Of a stretch of DNA of 64,000 nt, positions 10,147 through 18,990 are shown piece after piece. A model generated the notes under the pieces. The model did not search any database, was not told where the DNA came from, and saw only the letters and a list, made by a program, of their open reading frames with translations. Location of the stretch: the NCBI GenBank assembly GCA_945948555.1, contig CAMFBM010000006.1, positions 25,897-89,896 on the forward strand, in the 5' to 3' direction. The number at the start of each line of letters is the position of its first letter. The stretch's first letter is position 1. Source of the stretch: an uncultured Bacteroidales bacterium. Lineage in GTDB: Bacteria > Bacteroidota > Bacteroidia > Bacteroidales > UBA932. A program made the translations under genes and the position numbers.

Positions 10147-11130
10147 TTACCAGCCCAGAACATAGGAGAAGATCAGAGGGGCAACGATGGTTGCGTCTGA
10201 CTCCACAATGAAGCGAGGAGTGTCGACATCGAGTTTTCCCCAGGTGATTTTCTCGTTTGGAACCGCTCCGGAGTATGAACCGTAGGAAGTGGTGCAGTCC
10301 GAAATCTGGCAGAAATATGCCCAGAGCGGAACATCCGGCCATTCGAGGTCCTGAGCCATCATCGGAACTACGCAAATCGGGAAGTCACCGGCAGTGCCTC
10401 CACCAATCTGGAAGAATCCCACACCCTGTCCTCCGCAGTTCTCGCGGTACCATTCGGTGAGGAAAATCATTGTCTCGATTCCGTTCTTGATCATTGAGGT
10501 CTCAAACTCTCCGCGGATGCAGTGTGCCGTGAAGATGTTTGCGGTGGTGCAGTCCTCCCAGGCAGGAACCACGATCGGAATGTTTTTCTCGCAGGCTGCC
10601 AGAACCCAGCTGTCCTTAGGGTCAATCTCATAGTACTGCTCGAGAACGCCGCTGCGGATGAGTTTGTAGATGACCTCCCACGGGAAAAGTCTCTCGCCTG
10701 TCGCCTTCATTTCCTTCCAGATGTCAACAAGGTGTTTCTCCAGGCGGCGGAAAGCCTCCTCCTCAGGAATGCAGGTGTCGGTCACACGGTTGTAGTGATT
10801 GTCAAGCAACTCCTTTTCCTGTGCAGGGGTGAGGTCTCTATAGTGGGGAACCCTGTAGTAGTGGTTGTGGGCCACGAGGTTCATAATGTCCTCTTCGAGG
10901 TTGTTTGCAGAACAGGAGACAATCTGAATCTTGTCCTGACGGATCATCTCGGCAAGCGAGAGTCCGATTTCGGCGGTGCTCATTGCACCTGCCATTGCCA
11001 GCATCATCTTTCCGCCTTTGTTCATGTGCTCGTCGTAAGCCTTTGCTGCGTCAACGAGGGCGGCAGAGTTGAAATGGCGATAATGGTGCGTAATAAATTG
11101 CGAAATAGGTCCTTTTTCCATTTTCATCAA
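10147..11130 (-). CDS. Deoxyhypusine synthase family protein
   Basis: ANNLEEDIMNLVAHNHY, IPIVVPAWEDCTTANIF, QIGGGTAGDFPICVVPMMAQDL typical of bacterial DHS-like proteins. Confidence 0.88.
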   Translation of the reverse strand: MMKMEKGPISQFITHHYRHFNSAALVDAAKAYDEHMNKGGKMMLAMAGAMSTAEIGLSLAEMIRQDKIQIVSCSANNLEEDIMNLVAHNHYYRVPHYRDLTPAQEKELLDNHYNRVTDTCIPEEEAFRRLEKHLVDIWKEMKATGERLFPWEVIYKLIRSGVLEQYYEIDPKDSWVLAACEKNIPIVVPAWEDCTTANIFTAHCIRGEFETSMIKNGIETMIFLTEWYRENCGGQGVGFFQIGGGTAGDFPICVVPMMAQDLEWPDVPLWAYFCQISDCTTSYGSYSGAVPNEKITWGKLDVDTPRFIVESDATIVAPLIFSYVLGW

Positions 11131-11195
11131 ACTTAATAAAACACTTTAATTTGTCTATATTTTATATAGAGCCGCGAAATTAGCGAATTTTTCCC

Positions 11196-11203
11196 TATTT
11201 TTG
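11196..11203 (+). promoter_or_regulatory. Bacteroidetes-type -7 element TATTTTTG upstream of lysA
   Basis: Matches TAnnTTTG, 39 nt before ATG 11242. Confidence 0.5.
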
Positions 11204-11241
11204 CAACCGTTTTGACCAATTATTTGTTTTGACTTCAAAAT

Positions 11242-12444
11242 ATGTTTGACACTGGCCGCATAGAATTCTTTGACAAGGTGGGGACTCCCTTCTGGTTTTA
11301 TGATATGGACATACTCCGAGAGACTGTGGGACAGGTAGTTGCGATGTCGGAGAAATATGGAGTCAAAGCTCATTATGCCGTCAAGGCGAATGTCGAGCGT
11401 AGAATCCTGGAATACATCAGTTCCTGCGGTCTTGGCGCTGACTGCGTCAGCGGGAATGAAGTTGCCCGTGCGCTGGAATGCGGTTTCTCTCCGGAAGACA
11501 TCGTCTTTGCCGGGGTAGGTAAGACCGACAGGGAAATATATGACGCCCTGAAGGCCGGGATCGGGATGTTCAACTGCGAGTCTCTACAGGAAATATTCAT
11601 AATCAATGCGATGGCCTCTCGCCTGGGACTCCGCGCAAGGGTCAGCGTCAGGATCAATCCAGACATCGATGCGCACACCCACGCCTATATCACCACCGGT
11701 ACCTGTGAGAACAAGTTCGGGATTTCTCCGCACGAGTTCGACGCCCTGGTCGATCTTCTTGGAAAGTGTGCGAATGTGGATTTTATGGGGCTGCATTTCC
11801 ATATCGGATCCCAGATAACGGATGTGGAACCGGTCTATTCCCTTGAATGTGAGAGGGCCGGGCAGATTGTTTCCTGGTTTGAGTCCAGAGGTCTTGAGGT
11901 GAAGAACATCAATCTCGGAGGCGGTCTGGGAGTGGATTATGACGATCCTGACGGCTGCCCTGTGCCGGATTTCCGGAACTGGTTCAGAATCATCTCGGAG
12001 AAACTGGTCCGCAGACCTGGCCAGCAGGTACACGTGGAGCCGGGCCGTTCCATAGTGGCCCAGTGCGCCAGCCTGATTTCGAGGGTCCTTTTCGTCAAGG
12101 TGGGGGAGACCAGGAATTTCCTCATCCTGGATGCAGGGATGAACGATCTGATAAGACCGGCTCTGTACGGGGCTTATCACAAAATAGAGAATCTCTCGGC
12201 GTGTCTTCGTCCGAATCTCCCTCAGTCACAGGTCTATGATGTGGTCGGACCTGTCTGCGAGTCTTCCGATGTGTGGGGCTCAGGAAGGCTTCTTCCGCTG
12301 AGTGTCAGAGGTGACCTGATGGCAATCCGTTCTGCCGGAGCCTACGGGCAGGTGATGTCCAGCAGGTACAACCTCAAGGACTTTGCTCCGGCCGTGTACT
12401 CCGACGACATGCACGGGGCGCGCCTCAGGACTGAATATTTTTAG
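11242..12444 (+). CDS. lysA: Diaminopimelate decarboxylase
   Basis: HYAVKAN PLP-lysine motif, HIGSQI, GGGLGVDY, EPGRSIVA, CESSD, GAYGQVMSSRYN. Confidence 0.93.
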   Translation: MFDTGRIEFFDKVGTPFWFYDMDILRETVGQVVAMSEKYGVKAHYAVKANVERRILEYISSCGLGADCVSGNEVARALECGFSPEDIVFAGVGKTDREIYDALKAGIGMFNCESLQEIFIINAMASRLGLRARVSVRINPDIDAHTHAYITTGTCENKFGISPHEFDALVDLLGKCANVDFMGLHFHIGSQITDVEPVYSLECERAGQIVSWFESRGLEVKNINLGGGLGVDYDDPDGCPVPDFRNWFRIISEKLVRRPGQQVHVEPGRSIVAQCASLISRVLFVKVGETRNFLILDAGMNDLIRPALYGAYHKIENLSACLRPNLPQSQVYDVVGPVCESSDVWGSGRLLPLSVRGDLMAIRSAGAYGQVMSSRYNLKDFAPAVYSDDMHGARLRTEYF

Positions 12445-12466
12445 AATGATATAATATAAGGTATAT

Positions 12467-13780
12467 ATGTTTGAGAATTTGTCAGAAAGGATAGAGAGGT
12501 CGTTCAAACTTCTCAAGGGAGAGGGCAAGATTACGGAAATCAACATTGCCGAGGCTCTCAAGGACATCAGAAGGGCCTTGCTTGATGCCGATGTCAGTTA
12601 CAGGATCGCGAAACAGTTCTGTGACGATGTCAAGAAGAAGGCAATCGGACAGAATGTGCTTACGGCCGTCAAGCCTCAGCAGATGATTGTGAAGATTGTC
12701 CACGATGAACTTGTCGCCCTGATGGGAAGTTCGTCAAGCGACATCAATGTCAAGGGCAGTCCTGCGGTTGTGCTTGTGGCTGGTCTGAACGGTTCCGGTA
12801 AGACGACCTTCTCCGGAAAGCTCGCCCTGAATCTCAAGAGCAAGCGCGGAATGAAGGTGCTCCTTGCCGCCTGTGACACATTCCGTCCTGCGGCGATTGA
12901 CCAGTTGAATGTCCTGGGAGGACAGGTCGGAGTGGTAGTTTACAGCGAGCCTGAGTCGAAGGACCCTGTCAAGGTGGCAGCAAACGCAGTGGCAAAAGCG
13001 AAGAGAGAGGGTTATTCCGTCGTGATTGTCGATACCGCCGGCCGTCTTTCAGTCGATCAGGAACTGATGGATGAGATTGCTGCGGTCAAGAAGGCGGTCA
13101 ATCCGACAGAGACTCTTTTCGTGGTCGATGCTATGACCGGCCAGGATGCCGTTGCAACTGCCAAGGCATTCAACGACAGGCTTGACTTTGACGGAGTTGT
13201 CCTCACAAAGATGGATGGTGACACCCGTGGAGGTGCTGCCCTCTCAATCAAGGCCGAGGTCGGCAAGCCGATCAAGTTTGTCAGCTCGGGTGAGAAGATG
13301 GAGGCTCTGGATGTTTTCCATCCTGCCAGGATTGCTGACCGAATCCTTGGAATGGGTGATGTGGTCTCCCTCGTGGAGAAAGCCCAGGAACAGTTCGACG
13401 AGAAACAGGCGCGTGAACTCAAGAAGAAACTGGCCAGGGACAAGTTCACCCTCTGGGATTTCTACGAGCAGATTCAGCAGGTAAAGAAGATGGGAAACAT
13501 CAAGGATCTTGCATCGATGATTCCGGGTATGGGCAAGGCTCTGAAGGATGTGGATATGGACAATGATTCATTCAAGGGCATCGAGGCCATCATCCTGTCA
13601 ATGACTCCTTACGAAAGGGAGCATCCTGAGGTCATCAACGGCAGCCGCCGCAAGAGGATTGCCGATGGCAGCGGCACTTCTCTCCAGGAAGTCAACCGTC
13701 TGCTCAAGCAGTTTGAGGGAACCCGCTCAATGATGAAGAGCGTGATGACCGGCAAATTCCCCGGAATGCGCCGCCGCTGA
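12467..13780 (+). CDS. ffh: Signal recognition particle protein
   Basis: GLNGSGKTTFSGKLA, DTAGRLSVD, TKMDGDTRGG, Met-rich M-domain. Confidence 0.97.
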   Translation: MFENLSERIERSFKLLKGEGKITEINIAEALKDIRRALLDADVSYRIAKQFCDDVKKKAIGQNVLTAVKPQQMIVKIVHDELVALMGSSSSDINVKGSPAVVLVAGLNGSGKTTFSGKLALNLKSKRGMKVLLAACDTFRPAAIDQLNVLGGQVGVVVYSEPESKDPVKVAANAVAKAKREGYSVVIVDTAGRLSVDQELMDEIAAVKKAVNPTETLFVVDAMTGQDAVATAKAFNDRLDFDGVVLTKMDGDTRGGAALSIKAEVGKPIKFVSSGEKMEALDVFHPARIADRILGMGDVVSLVEKAQEQFDEKQARELKKKLARDKFTLWDFYEQIQQVKKMGNIKDLASMIPGMGKALKDVDMDNDSFKGIEAIILSMTPYEREHPEVINGSRRKRIADGSGTSLQEVNRLLKQFEGTRSMMKSVMTGKFPGMRRR

Positions 13781-13796
13781 CGGTCGTGAACGCGAA

Positions 13797-13858
13797 GTAA
13801 AACAGTCCAGCGGACTTTTTGCAGTGAACAACCGACGGCAGTCGGAGGAGGGAAAAAT
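13797..13858. repeat. Stand-alone copy of the internal module of the dispersed repeat (GCGGACTTTTTGCAGYGAACA)
   Basis: CAGCGGACTTTTTGCAGTGAACAACCG matches CGGCGGACTTTTTGCAGCGAACAGCCC at 22350. Confidence 0.65.
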
Positions 13859-13893
13859 AAGGGAGTCGGCACTGCTACATAACCGGCTCCCTT
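13859..13893 (+). terminator. Probable ffh terminator hairpin
   Basis: AAGGGAGTCGG-(13 nt loop)-CCGGCTCCCTT. Confidence 0.6.
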
Positions 13894-13966
13894 AAAATGT
13901 GTACTAAAACCTAAACCTATGATACAAGATGCAAATATCTTTCCAAATGTTGCATAAAATCTAAAA

Positions 13967-14003
13967 AAAATAGGGATGCCATTCTGAAAGACATCCCTAT
14001 TTT
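13967..14003 (-). terminator. Probable terminator for the histone H1-like gene
   Basis: AAAATAGGGATG...CATCCCTATTTT perfect 12 bp arms. Confidence 0.7.
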
Positions 14004-14023
14004 GATTTCAGAGTTGCAGAGGA

Positions 14024-14197
14024 TTATTTCGAAGCCTCAACTGATACTTTCCTGAATTCTTTCATAAGTTTCATAAGGTTCAGGGCAGCTTTGCGGGCAC
14101 GGGCACCAGCAGCTTTGTTGCCTTTTTCCACCTGAGCGTCAGCATTTGCTGCAAATGCCTCGTACTCTGCTTTGATCTGCGATACAAGTTCTTTCAT
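14024..14197 (-). CDS. Histone H1-like (Hc1-type) small basic protein, 57 aa; absent from the ORF track
   Basis: MKELVSQIKAEYEAFAANADAQVEKGNKAAGARARKAALNLMKLMKEFRKVSVEASK, typical of Bacteroidetes histone H1-like proteins. Confidence 0.88.
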   Translation of the reverse strand: MKELVSQIKAEYEAFAANADAQVEKGNKAAGARARKAALNLMKLMKEFRKVSVEASK

Positions 14198-14304
14198 TGC
14201 CGGTAAATAATTAAATTAGTTCGTTAAACATTAAGCATCAAAAGATTGTGCAAGGTAGGGATTTAAAATCAATAAAACAAGATATTTTCCCTAAAATTAT
14301 ATAT

Positions 14305-14877
14305 TTACTTGTTAATCTTTGTGTTGACAATGTTCATCGCCCTGTCCGGCCCCAGCATTGCAAAAGCCTTGATTCCTTCTATTGCCTTGTCACAAATCTG
14401 CGGCATCAGTTCCTTTTCCCCGCTTGTGAGTTCACCGAGGACGAAGTCAATCTGCCCTCCTCTTGAGAAGTCATTTCCAATGCCGGCCCGTAGTCTTGCA
14501 TATTCCTGGGTTCCCAGCATCTCAGTGATGTTTGTAAGCCCGTTGTGTCCTCCGGCACTGCCGTTCTTCCTCATTCTGAGTGTCCCGAAAGGGAGGTTCA
14601 AATCGTCCGAGATGACCAGGAGATTCTCAAGTGGCAGTTTCAGTTCGTTCACCCAGTATCTGACAGCCTTTCCGCTGAGATTCATATATGTCGATGGCTT
14701 CAGGAGGATGAATTTCCTCCCTTTGACTGAAATCTCTGCTGTACTGCCGTAGCGTGAGGTCTCAAAAACAACATTGGATGCCTGTGCCCAGGCATCCAAT
14801 ATCATAAATCCCATGTTGTGCCTGGTTGAGGCATATTCTGCCCCTATATTTCCCAGACCAACTATCAGGTAGTTCAT
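14305..14877 (-). CDS. pth: Peptidyl-tRNA hydrolase
   Basis: VGLGNIGAEYASTRHNMGF, KPSTYMNLSGKAV, GSAGGHNGL. Confidence 0.96.
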   Translation of the reverse strand: MNYLIVGLGNIGAEYASTRHNMGFMILDAWAQASNVVFETSRYGSTAEISVKGRKFILLKPSTYMNLSGKAVRYWVNELKLPLENLLVISDDLNLPFGTLRMRKNGSAGGHNGLTNITEMLGTQEYARLRAGIGNDFSRGGQIDFVLGELTSGEKELMPQICDKAIEGIKAFAMLGPDRAMNIVNTKINK

Positions 14878-14885
14878 TTCCTATG

Positions 14886-15464
14886 CTACTTTGAAGCCTC
14901 TGCCTTTGCCTGTGCTGTTGCACGGGTAGGACGTACGGAGCAGATGATGGTAGCCTTTGGAGAAACGATGTTCACGCCCTCAAAGTGGAGGTCACCTGCA
15001 ACGATCTGCTTGCCGATCTGGAGTGAAGTAGTGTCAACCTCAACGAGGTCAGGAAGTTTGTCGAGCAGTGCGCTGATGCGGATCTTGCGGCTGGAAACGA
15101 GGAGCTTACCTCCGAGTTTCACACCCTCTGAGTGTCCGGTGATCTTCACAGGAACATCGATTACAACCGGTTTGTCTTCAGCGACAGCGAGGAAGTCCAC
15201 GTGGAGAGCCTCGTCGGTAACCGGATGGTACTGAATCTCGTGGAGAACGGCAAGATATGTCTTGTCGCCAATCTTGATGTCAATGATGTAGGAATTTGGA
15301 GTGTGGGTCACAGTCTTGAGATCCTTTGCAGTCACTGTGAAAAGGATGTTCTCCATTCCGTTGCCGTAGAGGTTGCATGGAACCAGTCCTTCTTTCCTGA
15401 TGCTCTTTACCGCAGCTTTGTTTCCGGCCTCGCGGATCTGGCCGTTGAGTTCAATGTGTTTCAT
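14886..15464 (-). CDS. rplY: 50S ribosomal protein L25 (CTC form)
   Basis: MKHIELNGQIREAGNKAAVKSIRKEGLVPCNLYG..., HEIQYHPVTDEALHVDF; start trimmed to 15464. Confidence 0.93.
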   Translation of the reverse strand: MKHIELNGQIREAGNKAAVKSIRKEGLVPCNLYGNGMENILFTVTAKDLKTVTHTPNSYIIDIKIGDKTYLAVLHEIQYHPVTDEALHVDFLAVAEDKPVVIDVPVKITGHSEGVKLGGKLLVSSRKIRISALLDKLPDLVEVDTTSLQIGKQIVAGDLHFEGVNIVSPKATIICSVRPTRATAQAKAEASK

Positions 15465-15508
15465 TGTTTTGTAATAATAAAATGTGTTACTCAGTTTTAC
15501 GCCTCCTG

Positions 15509-15575
15509 AAGCCGTTTTCCGGCTTTTCGAGTCGCAAAACCCCATTGCACCAAAAGGCCTTTGCCTTTTATGGGG
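15509..15575 (-). promoter_or_regulatory. Two consecutive hairpins in the rplY 5' leader
   Basis: CCCCAT/AAAAGGC paired with GCCTTTT/ATGGGG (15540-15575) and AAGCCG-TTTTC-CGGCTT (15509-15525). Confidence 0.55.
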
Positions 15576-15578
15576 TCG

Positions 15579-15586
15579 CAAAGATA
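15579..15586 (-). promoter_or_regulatory. rplY -7 element TATCTTTG, with TTTG 19 bp upstream
   Basis: Minus strand TTTTG-N19-TATCTTTG matches the Bacteroidetes promoter consensus. Confidence 0.6.
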
Positions 15587-15610
15587 TAATATTTCCTTGA
15601 AACGGCAAAA

Positions 15611-16852
15611 TTATTCGGTAGGAACTAACCCTGTGGCCTTGTTCCAGTCAAGGGTGCGGTAATAGGTCTTCAGATAATCACCTCCGTCACATGGCAGGAA
15701 CATACTTAGACCGGAATGGCGTTCAATTGCGAATGACCCCATGAAATTTTTTGTGGCAGCCTTGTAGATAATGCATTCATCCAATGCATTGTTGAAATCC
15801 GTAATCTCGAAATCATCACATCCGGAGTGTGACACAATATCTTTGAAATCATAGAAAAAATGCGGTGTGGGAATGGACAGGCCTGTCCTATAATATCTCT
15901 GAATCTGTTTCTTGTCAATGGCTGCAATGGCTGCCTGGTATTTGATGAAGATTCCCTTGCAGATTTCTGCCAGGGAGGCAAGGCCGCTGCAGTCGATGAG
16001 GGAAATGGTAGCGGATTGGTACGTGCCTGTTCTGTTGTTGTAGAAATTGAAATAGTTCTCGCAGAATCCGGTATAGTCGCTCTTGAGGAGATAATCTGCC
16101 ATTGTCGTGTAATCCATCCCGTCGGACAGAATCTCCGTCTGGGAGGCAATGATGTAGTCCGTTTTGTCCCTTAGTTGATAAGCGACTTCGATTCCTCCCA
16201 TCAGACAGGCATCAAAGACGATATATTTCAATTTGTATGGAATGTCTTCTGCGAAGTCCCTTATGTCCATCTCGTAGATTTTATCTTTCTCGACATCGCA
16301 TCCGATGGACCTTTTTGCAGTTGAAAATATCGTGAGGTCCTCTCCTTCGTATTTGTCTGAATTGGAGTAGTATCCGTATGGAAGATAGCCTGTTCCGTGA
16401 CTGGAGACGACAAGTCCGTATTCCTTTGCCGGGAATGCCGATCTGGCATAGAGCAGGACTGAATAGAGTGTCCTTGTGTCGGCTGAAACGATTTCCTCCG
16501 GGAATGTAAGTAGGGTGTCCGTACAGCAGGTGTTGTCGGCCCGGCGGTATGCCCTGAGCAGATATGATTTGGAAGGAGAGTAGCCGGAGACTGTCGGATG
16601 GGTGTAAACCAGGACCACGTCTCCGTGCTTCTGCGGGATGCCTTCCGAATTGATCAATTCCCTTATGTCCTGTTTCAGGGAGGTATTCAGGTTATTGTGG
16701 CCATCGGAGTAGAGAATCAGCACCTTCCTGTTCTCAATGTCGGGTTGAGGCTCCGGCTGTACCTTCTCCTGACAGCCCAAAAGTGTCAGGCACAACAGGA
16801 TGGATGCAGCGGTCAAATGTGCTGAAGTATGGTTGTATCTTGAATGTCTCAT
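15611..16852 (-). CDS. Clostripain-family (C11) cysteine peptidase lipoprotein
   Basis: Lipobox LTLLGC, SSHGTGY (His), FDACLMGGIEVAYQLRD (Cys) motifs. Confidence 0.88.
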   Translation of the reverse strand: MRHSRYNHTSAHLTAASILLCLTLLGCQEKVQPEPQPDIENRKVLILYSDGHNNLNTSLKQDIRELINSEGIPQKHGDVVLVYTHPTVSGYSPSKSYLLRAYRRADNTCCTDTLLTFPEEIVSADTRTLYSVLLYARSAFPAKEYGLVVSSHGTGYLPYGYYSNSDKYEGEDLTIFSTAKRSIGCDVEKDKIYEMDIRDFAEDIPYKLKYIVFDACLMGGIEVAYQLRDKTDYIIASQTEILSDGMDYTTMADYLLKSDYTGFCENYFNFYNNRTGTYQSATISLIDCSGLASLAEICKGIFIKYQAAIAAIDKKQIQRYYRTGLSIPTPHFFYDFKDIVSHSGCDDFEITDFNNALDECIIYKAATKNFMGSFAIERHSGLSMFLPCDGGDYLKTYYRTLDWNKATGLVPTE

Positions 16853-16896
16853 ATTTCATATATATTCACAAGTCCGCAAAAATACCAAATATTTTG

Positions 16897-16904
16897 TATC
16901 TTTG
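16897..16904 (+). promoter_or_regulatory. -7 element TATCTTTG upstream of the DPP III gene
   Basis: TAnnTTTG match. Confidence 0.45.
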
Positions 16905-16986
16905 AGGGTTTTTGCGAAATATTGAATATTATTTCGTGCGAAGTCGGAAAGTCTTATAGATATTAAATAATGTTAAATATCAAATA

Positions 16987-18987
16987 ATGAAAAACACCAT
17001 CAAAATGTTGATTCTGAGCGGAGCTGCCACGGCAGCCGTGTCCTGCGGAACGGCCGGGAATGAGGGGAATTTCAAATATCTCATTGATGAATTTGCGGAT
17101 TTGAAGATAATGCGCTACCAGATTCCGGGTTGGGACAGCCTGTCCGTTGCGCAAAAGGAGTATGTCTATCATCTTTCGGAGGCTGCGAAATATGGCCGTG
17201 ACATTCTCTGGGCGCAGAACTGCCGTTACAACCTGCCTGTACGGCATGTGATCGAGAATATCATCGGGAATTACAAGGGAGACCGTGAATGCTCTGAGTA
17301 TCAAGATTTTCTTGTGTATGCCAAGAGGGTGTTCTTCAGCAACGGAATCCATCATCATTACGCGGAGGACAAATTCTTTCCTGCCTGCCCGCAGGAGTAT
17401 TTCAGAAGCCTGATGGAGGCTGTCGGGGATGCTGACAAGGCGGACACTCTGCTCAGGGTAATCTATGACCCGGAGTATCTGCTTCAGCGCAAGTCCACTG
17501 ACACTTCGAAGGACATTGTCGCATCTTCTGCAGTGAATTTCTATGAGGGGGTCACACGGGAAGAGGTTGAGAAATACTATGAAAGCATTATGATCCCGAA
17601 CGACCCGCGTCCGGTTTCCTACGGTCTGAACAGCAAGGTGTACAAGGGTGAGGACGGGATTGTCCGCGAGGATGTCTACAAGGTCGGAGGACTTTACGGA
17701 CCTGCGATTGAAAAAATCGTGGCAGAACTTGAACTGGCCGAACAATGTGCTGAAAATCAGGCGCAGAAAGATGGACTGAAACTTCTGATTGACTACTATC
17801 GCACAGGAGATCTGAGAACCTGGGATGAGTACAATATCCTCTGGGCAGGTGAGACGGAAGGCGTTGTGGACTATGTCAACGGCTTCATCGAGGACTACAA
17901 CGACCCTCTCGGAAGGAAAGCCTCATGGGAGGCTATTGTAAATATAAAGGATCTGGAGGCTTCCCGCAGGACCGAACTCATCAGCCAAAATGCCCAGTGG
18001 TTCGAGGACCGTTCGCCGGTGGATCCGAAGTTCCGCAAGAAAGAGGTCAGGGGCGTTTCCGCGAAGGTCATCAATGTGGCTGCCCTTGGAGGAGACTGCT
18101 TCCCGTCAACCCCGATTGGAATCAATCTTCCTAATGCCGACTGGATCAGGAAGGAATATGGCTCGAAGTCTGTGACGATTGCGAACATTACCCACGCCTA
18201 TTCCTTTGCTGCACAGGAGTCTCCGAAGAACATCCAGAGCGAGTTCACCTTCGACGAGAAGGAACTTGAGTATGCAAGGAAGTATCTTTCCCTGACCGAC
18301 GAGGTTCACACAGACCTTCACGAATGTCTGGGTCACGGTTCCGGCCAGCTGCTGCCGGGAGTGCCTTCCGGAGCCCTCGGAGAGTACAGTTCGGCTCTTG
18401 AAGAGACCCGTGCGGATTTGTTCGGACTCTATTTCATGGCAGATCCGAAACTCGTCGAACTGGGAATACTCCCGGATGGAGAGGCTTACAAGGCTCAGTA
18501 TGCCAATTATATACGCAATGGTCTCTTCGTGCAGTTCAACAGGGTGGAACTCGGACGCAAGAACACCGAAGCCCACATGCAGAACCGTCTGCTGATTGCA
18601 AAGTGGTGTTATGAGAAGGGGCTGAAGGACAATGTGATTGAGAGGAAAGTGCGTGACGGGAAGACCTATTTCGTGGTCAATGACTACGAGGCCCTGCGCG
18701 GACTTTTCGGAAAGCTCCTTGCCGAGGTGCAGAGAATCAAGTCCGAGGGTGACTACAAGGCAGGCAAGGCTCTGGTCGAGACTTATGCTGTCGAAATCGA
18801 TCCTGTCCTTCACAGGGAAGTGAAAGAGAGGTATTCTTCACTGGGTCTCAAACCTTACGGAGGCTTCATCAATCCGGACATCGTGCCGGTGGAGAAAGGC
18901 GGCAAGGTCGTTGACTACAAGGTGGTTTACAACGATGACTATCTCGCCCAGATGATGGAATACGGAAAGAAATATGCAACTCTGTAA
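16987..18987 (+). CDS. Dipeptidyl peptidase III-family (M49) zinc peptidase
   Basis: HECLGHG (HEXXGH) and EETRAD motifs; lipoprotein-like N-terminus (AAVSCG). Confidence 0.92.
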   Translation: MKNTIKMLILSGAATAAVSCGTAGNEGNFKYLIDEFADLKIMRYQIPGWDSLSVAQKEYVYHLSEAAKYGRDILWAQNCRYNLPVRHVIENIIGNYKGDRECSEYQDFLVYAKRVFFSNGIHHHYAEDKFFPACPQEYFRSLMEAVGDADKADTLLRVIYDPEYLLQRKSTDTSKDIVASSAVNFYEGVTREEVEKYYESIMIPNDPRPVSYGLNSKVYKGEDGIVREDVYKVGGLYGPAIEKIVAELELAEQCAENQAQKDGLKLLIDYYRTGDLRTWDEYNILWAGETEGVVDYVNGFIEDYNDPLGRKASWEAIVNIKDLEASRRTELISQNAQWFEDRSPVDPKFRKKEVRGVSAKVINVAALGGDCFPSTPIGINLPNADWIRKEYGSKSVTIANITHAYSFAAQESPKNIQSEFTFDEKELEYARKYLSLTDEVHTDLHECLGHGSGQLLPGVPSGALGEYSSALEETRADLFGLYFMADPKLVELGILPDGEAYKAQYANYIRNGLFVQFNRVELGRKNTEAHMQNRLLIAKWCYEKGLKDNVIERKVRDGKTYFVVNDYEALRGLFGKLLAEVQRIKSEGDYKAGKALVETYAVEIDPVLHREVKERYSSLGLKPYGGFINPDIVPVEKGGKVVDYKVVYNDDYLAQMMEYGKKYATL

Positions 18988-18990
18988 TCC

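Noticed and set aside
13859-14003. Possible 4.5S/SRP or other ncRNA next to ffh
   Set aside because: The two hairpins are better explained as convergent terminators; no SRP Alu or GGAA-loop motif seen.
16963-17745. 260-aa antisense ORF over the DPP III gene
   Set aside because: Shadow ORF opposite the HEXXGH peptidase gene.
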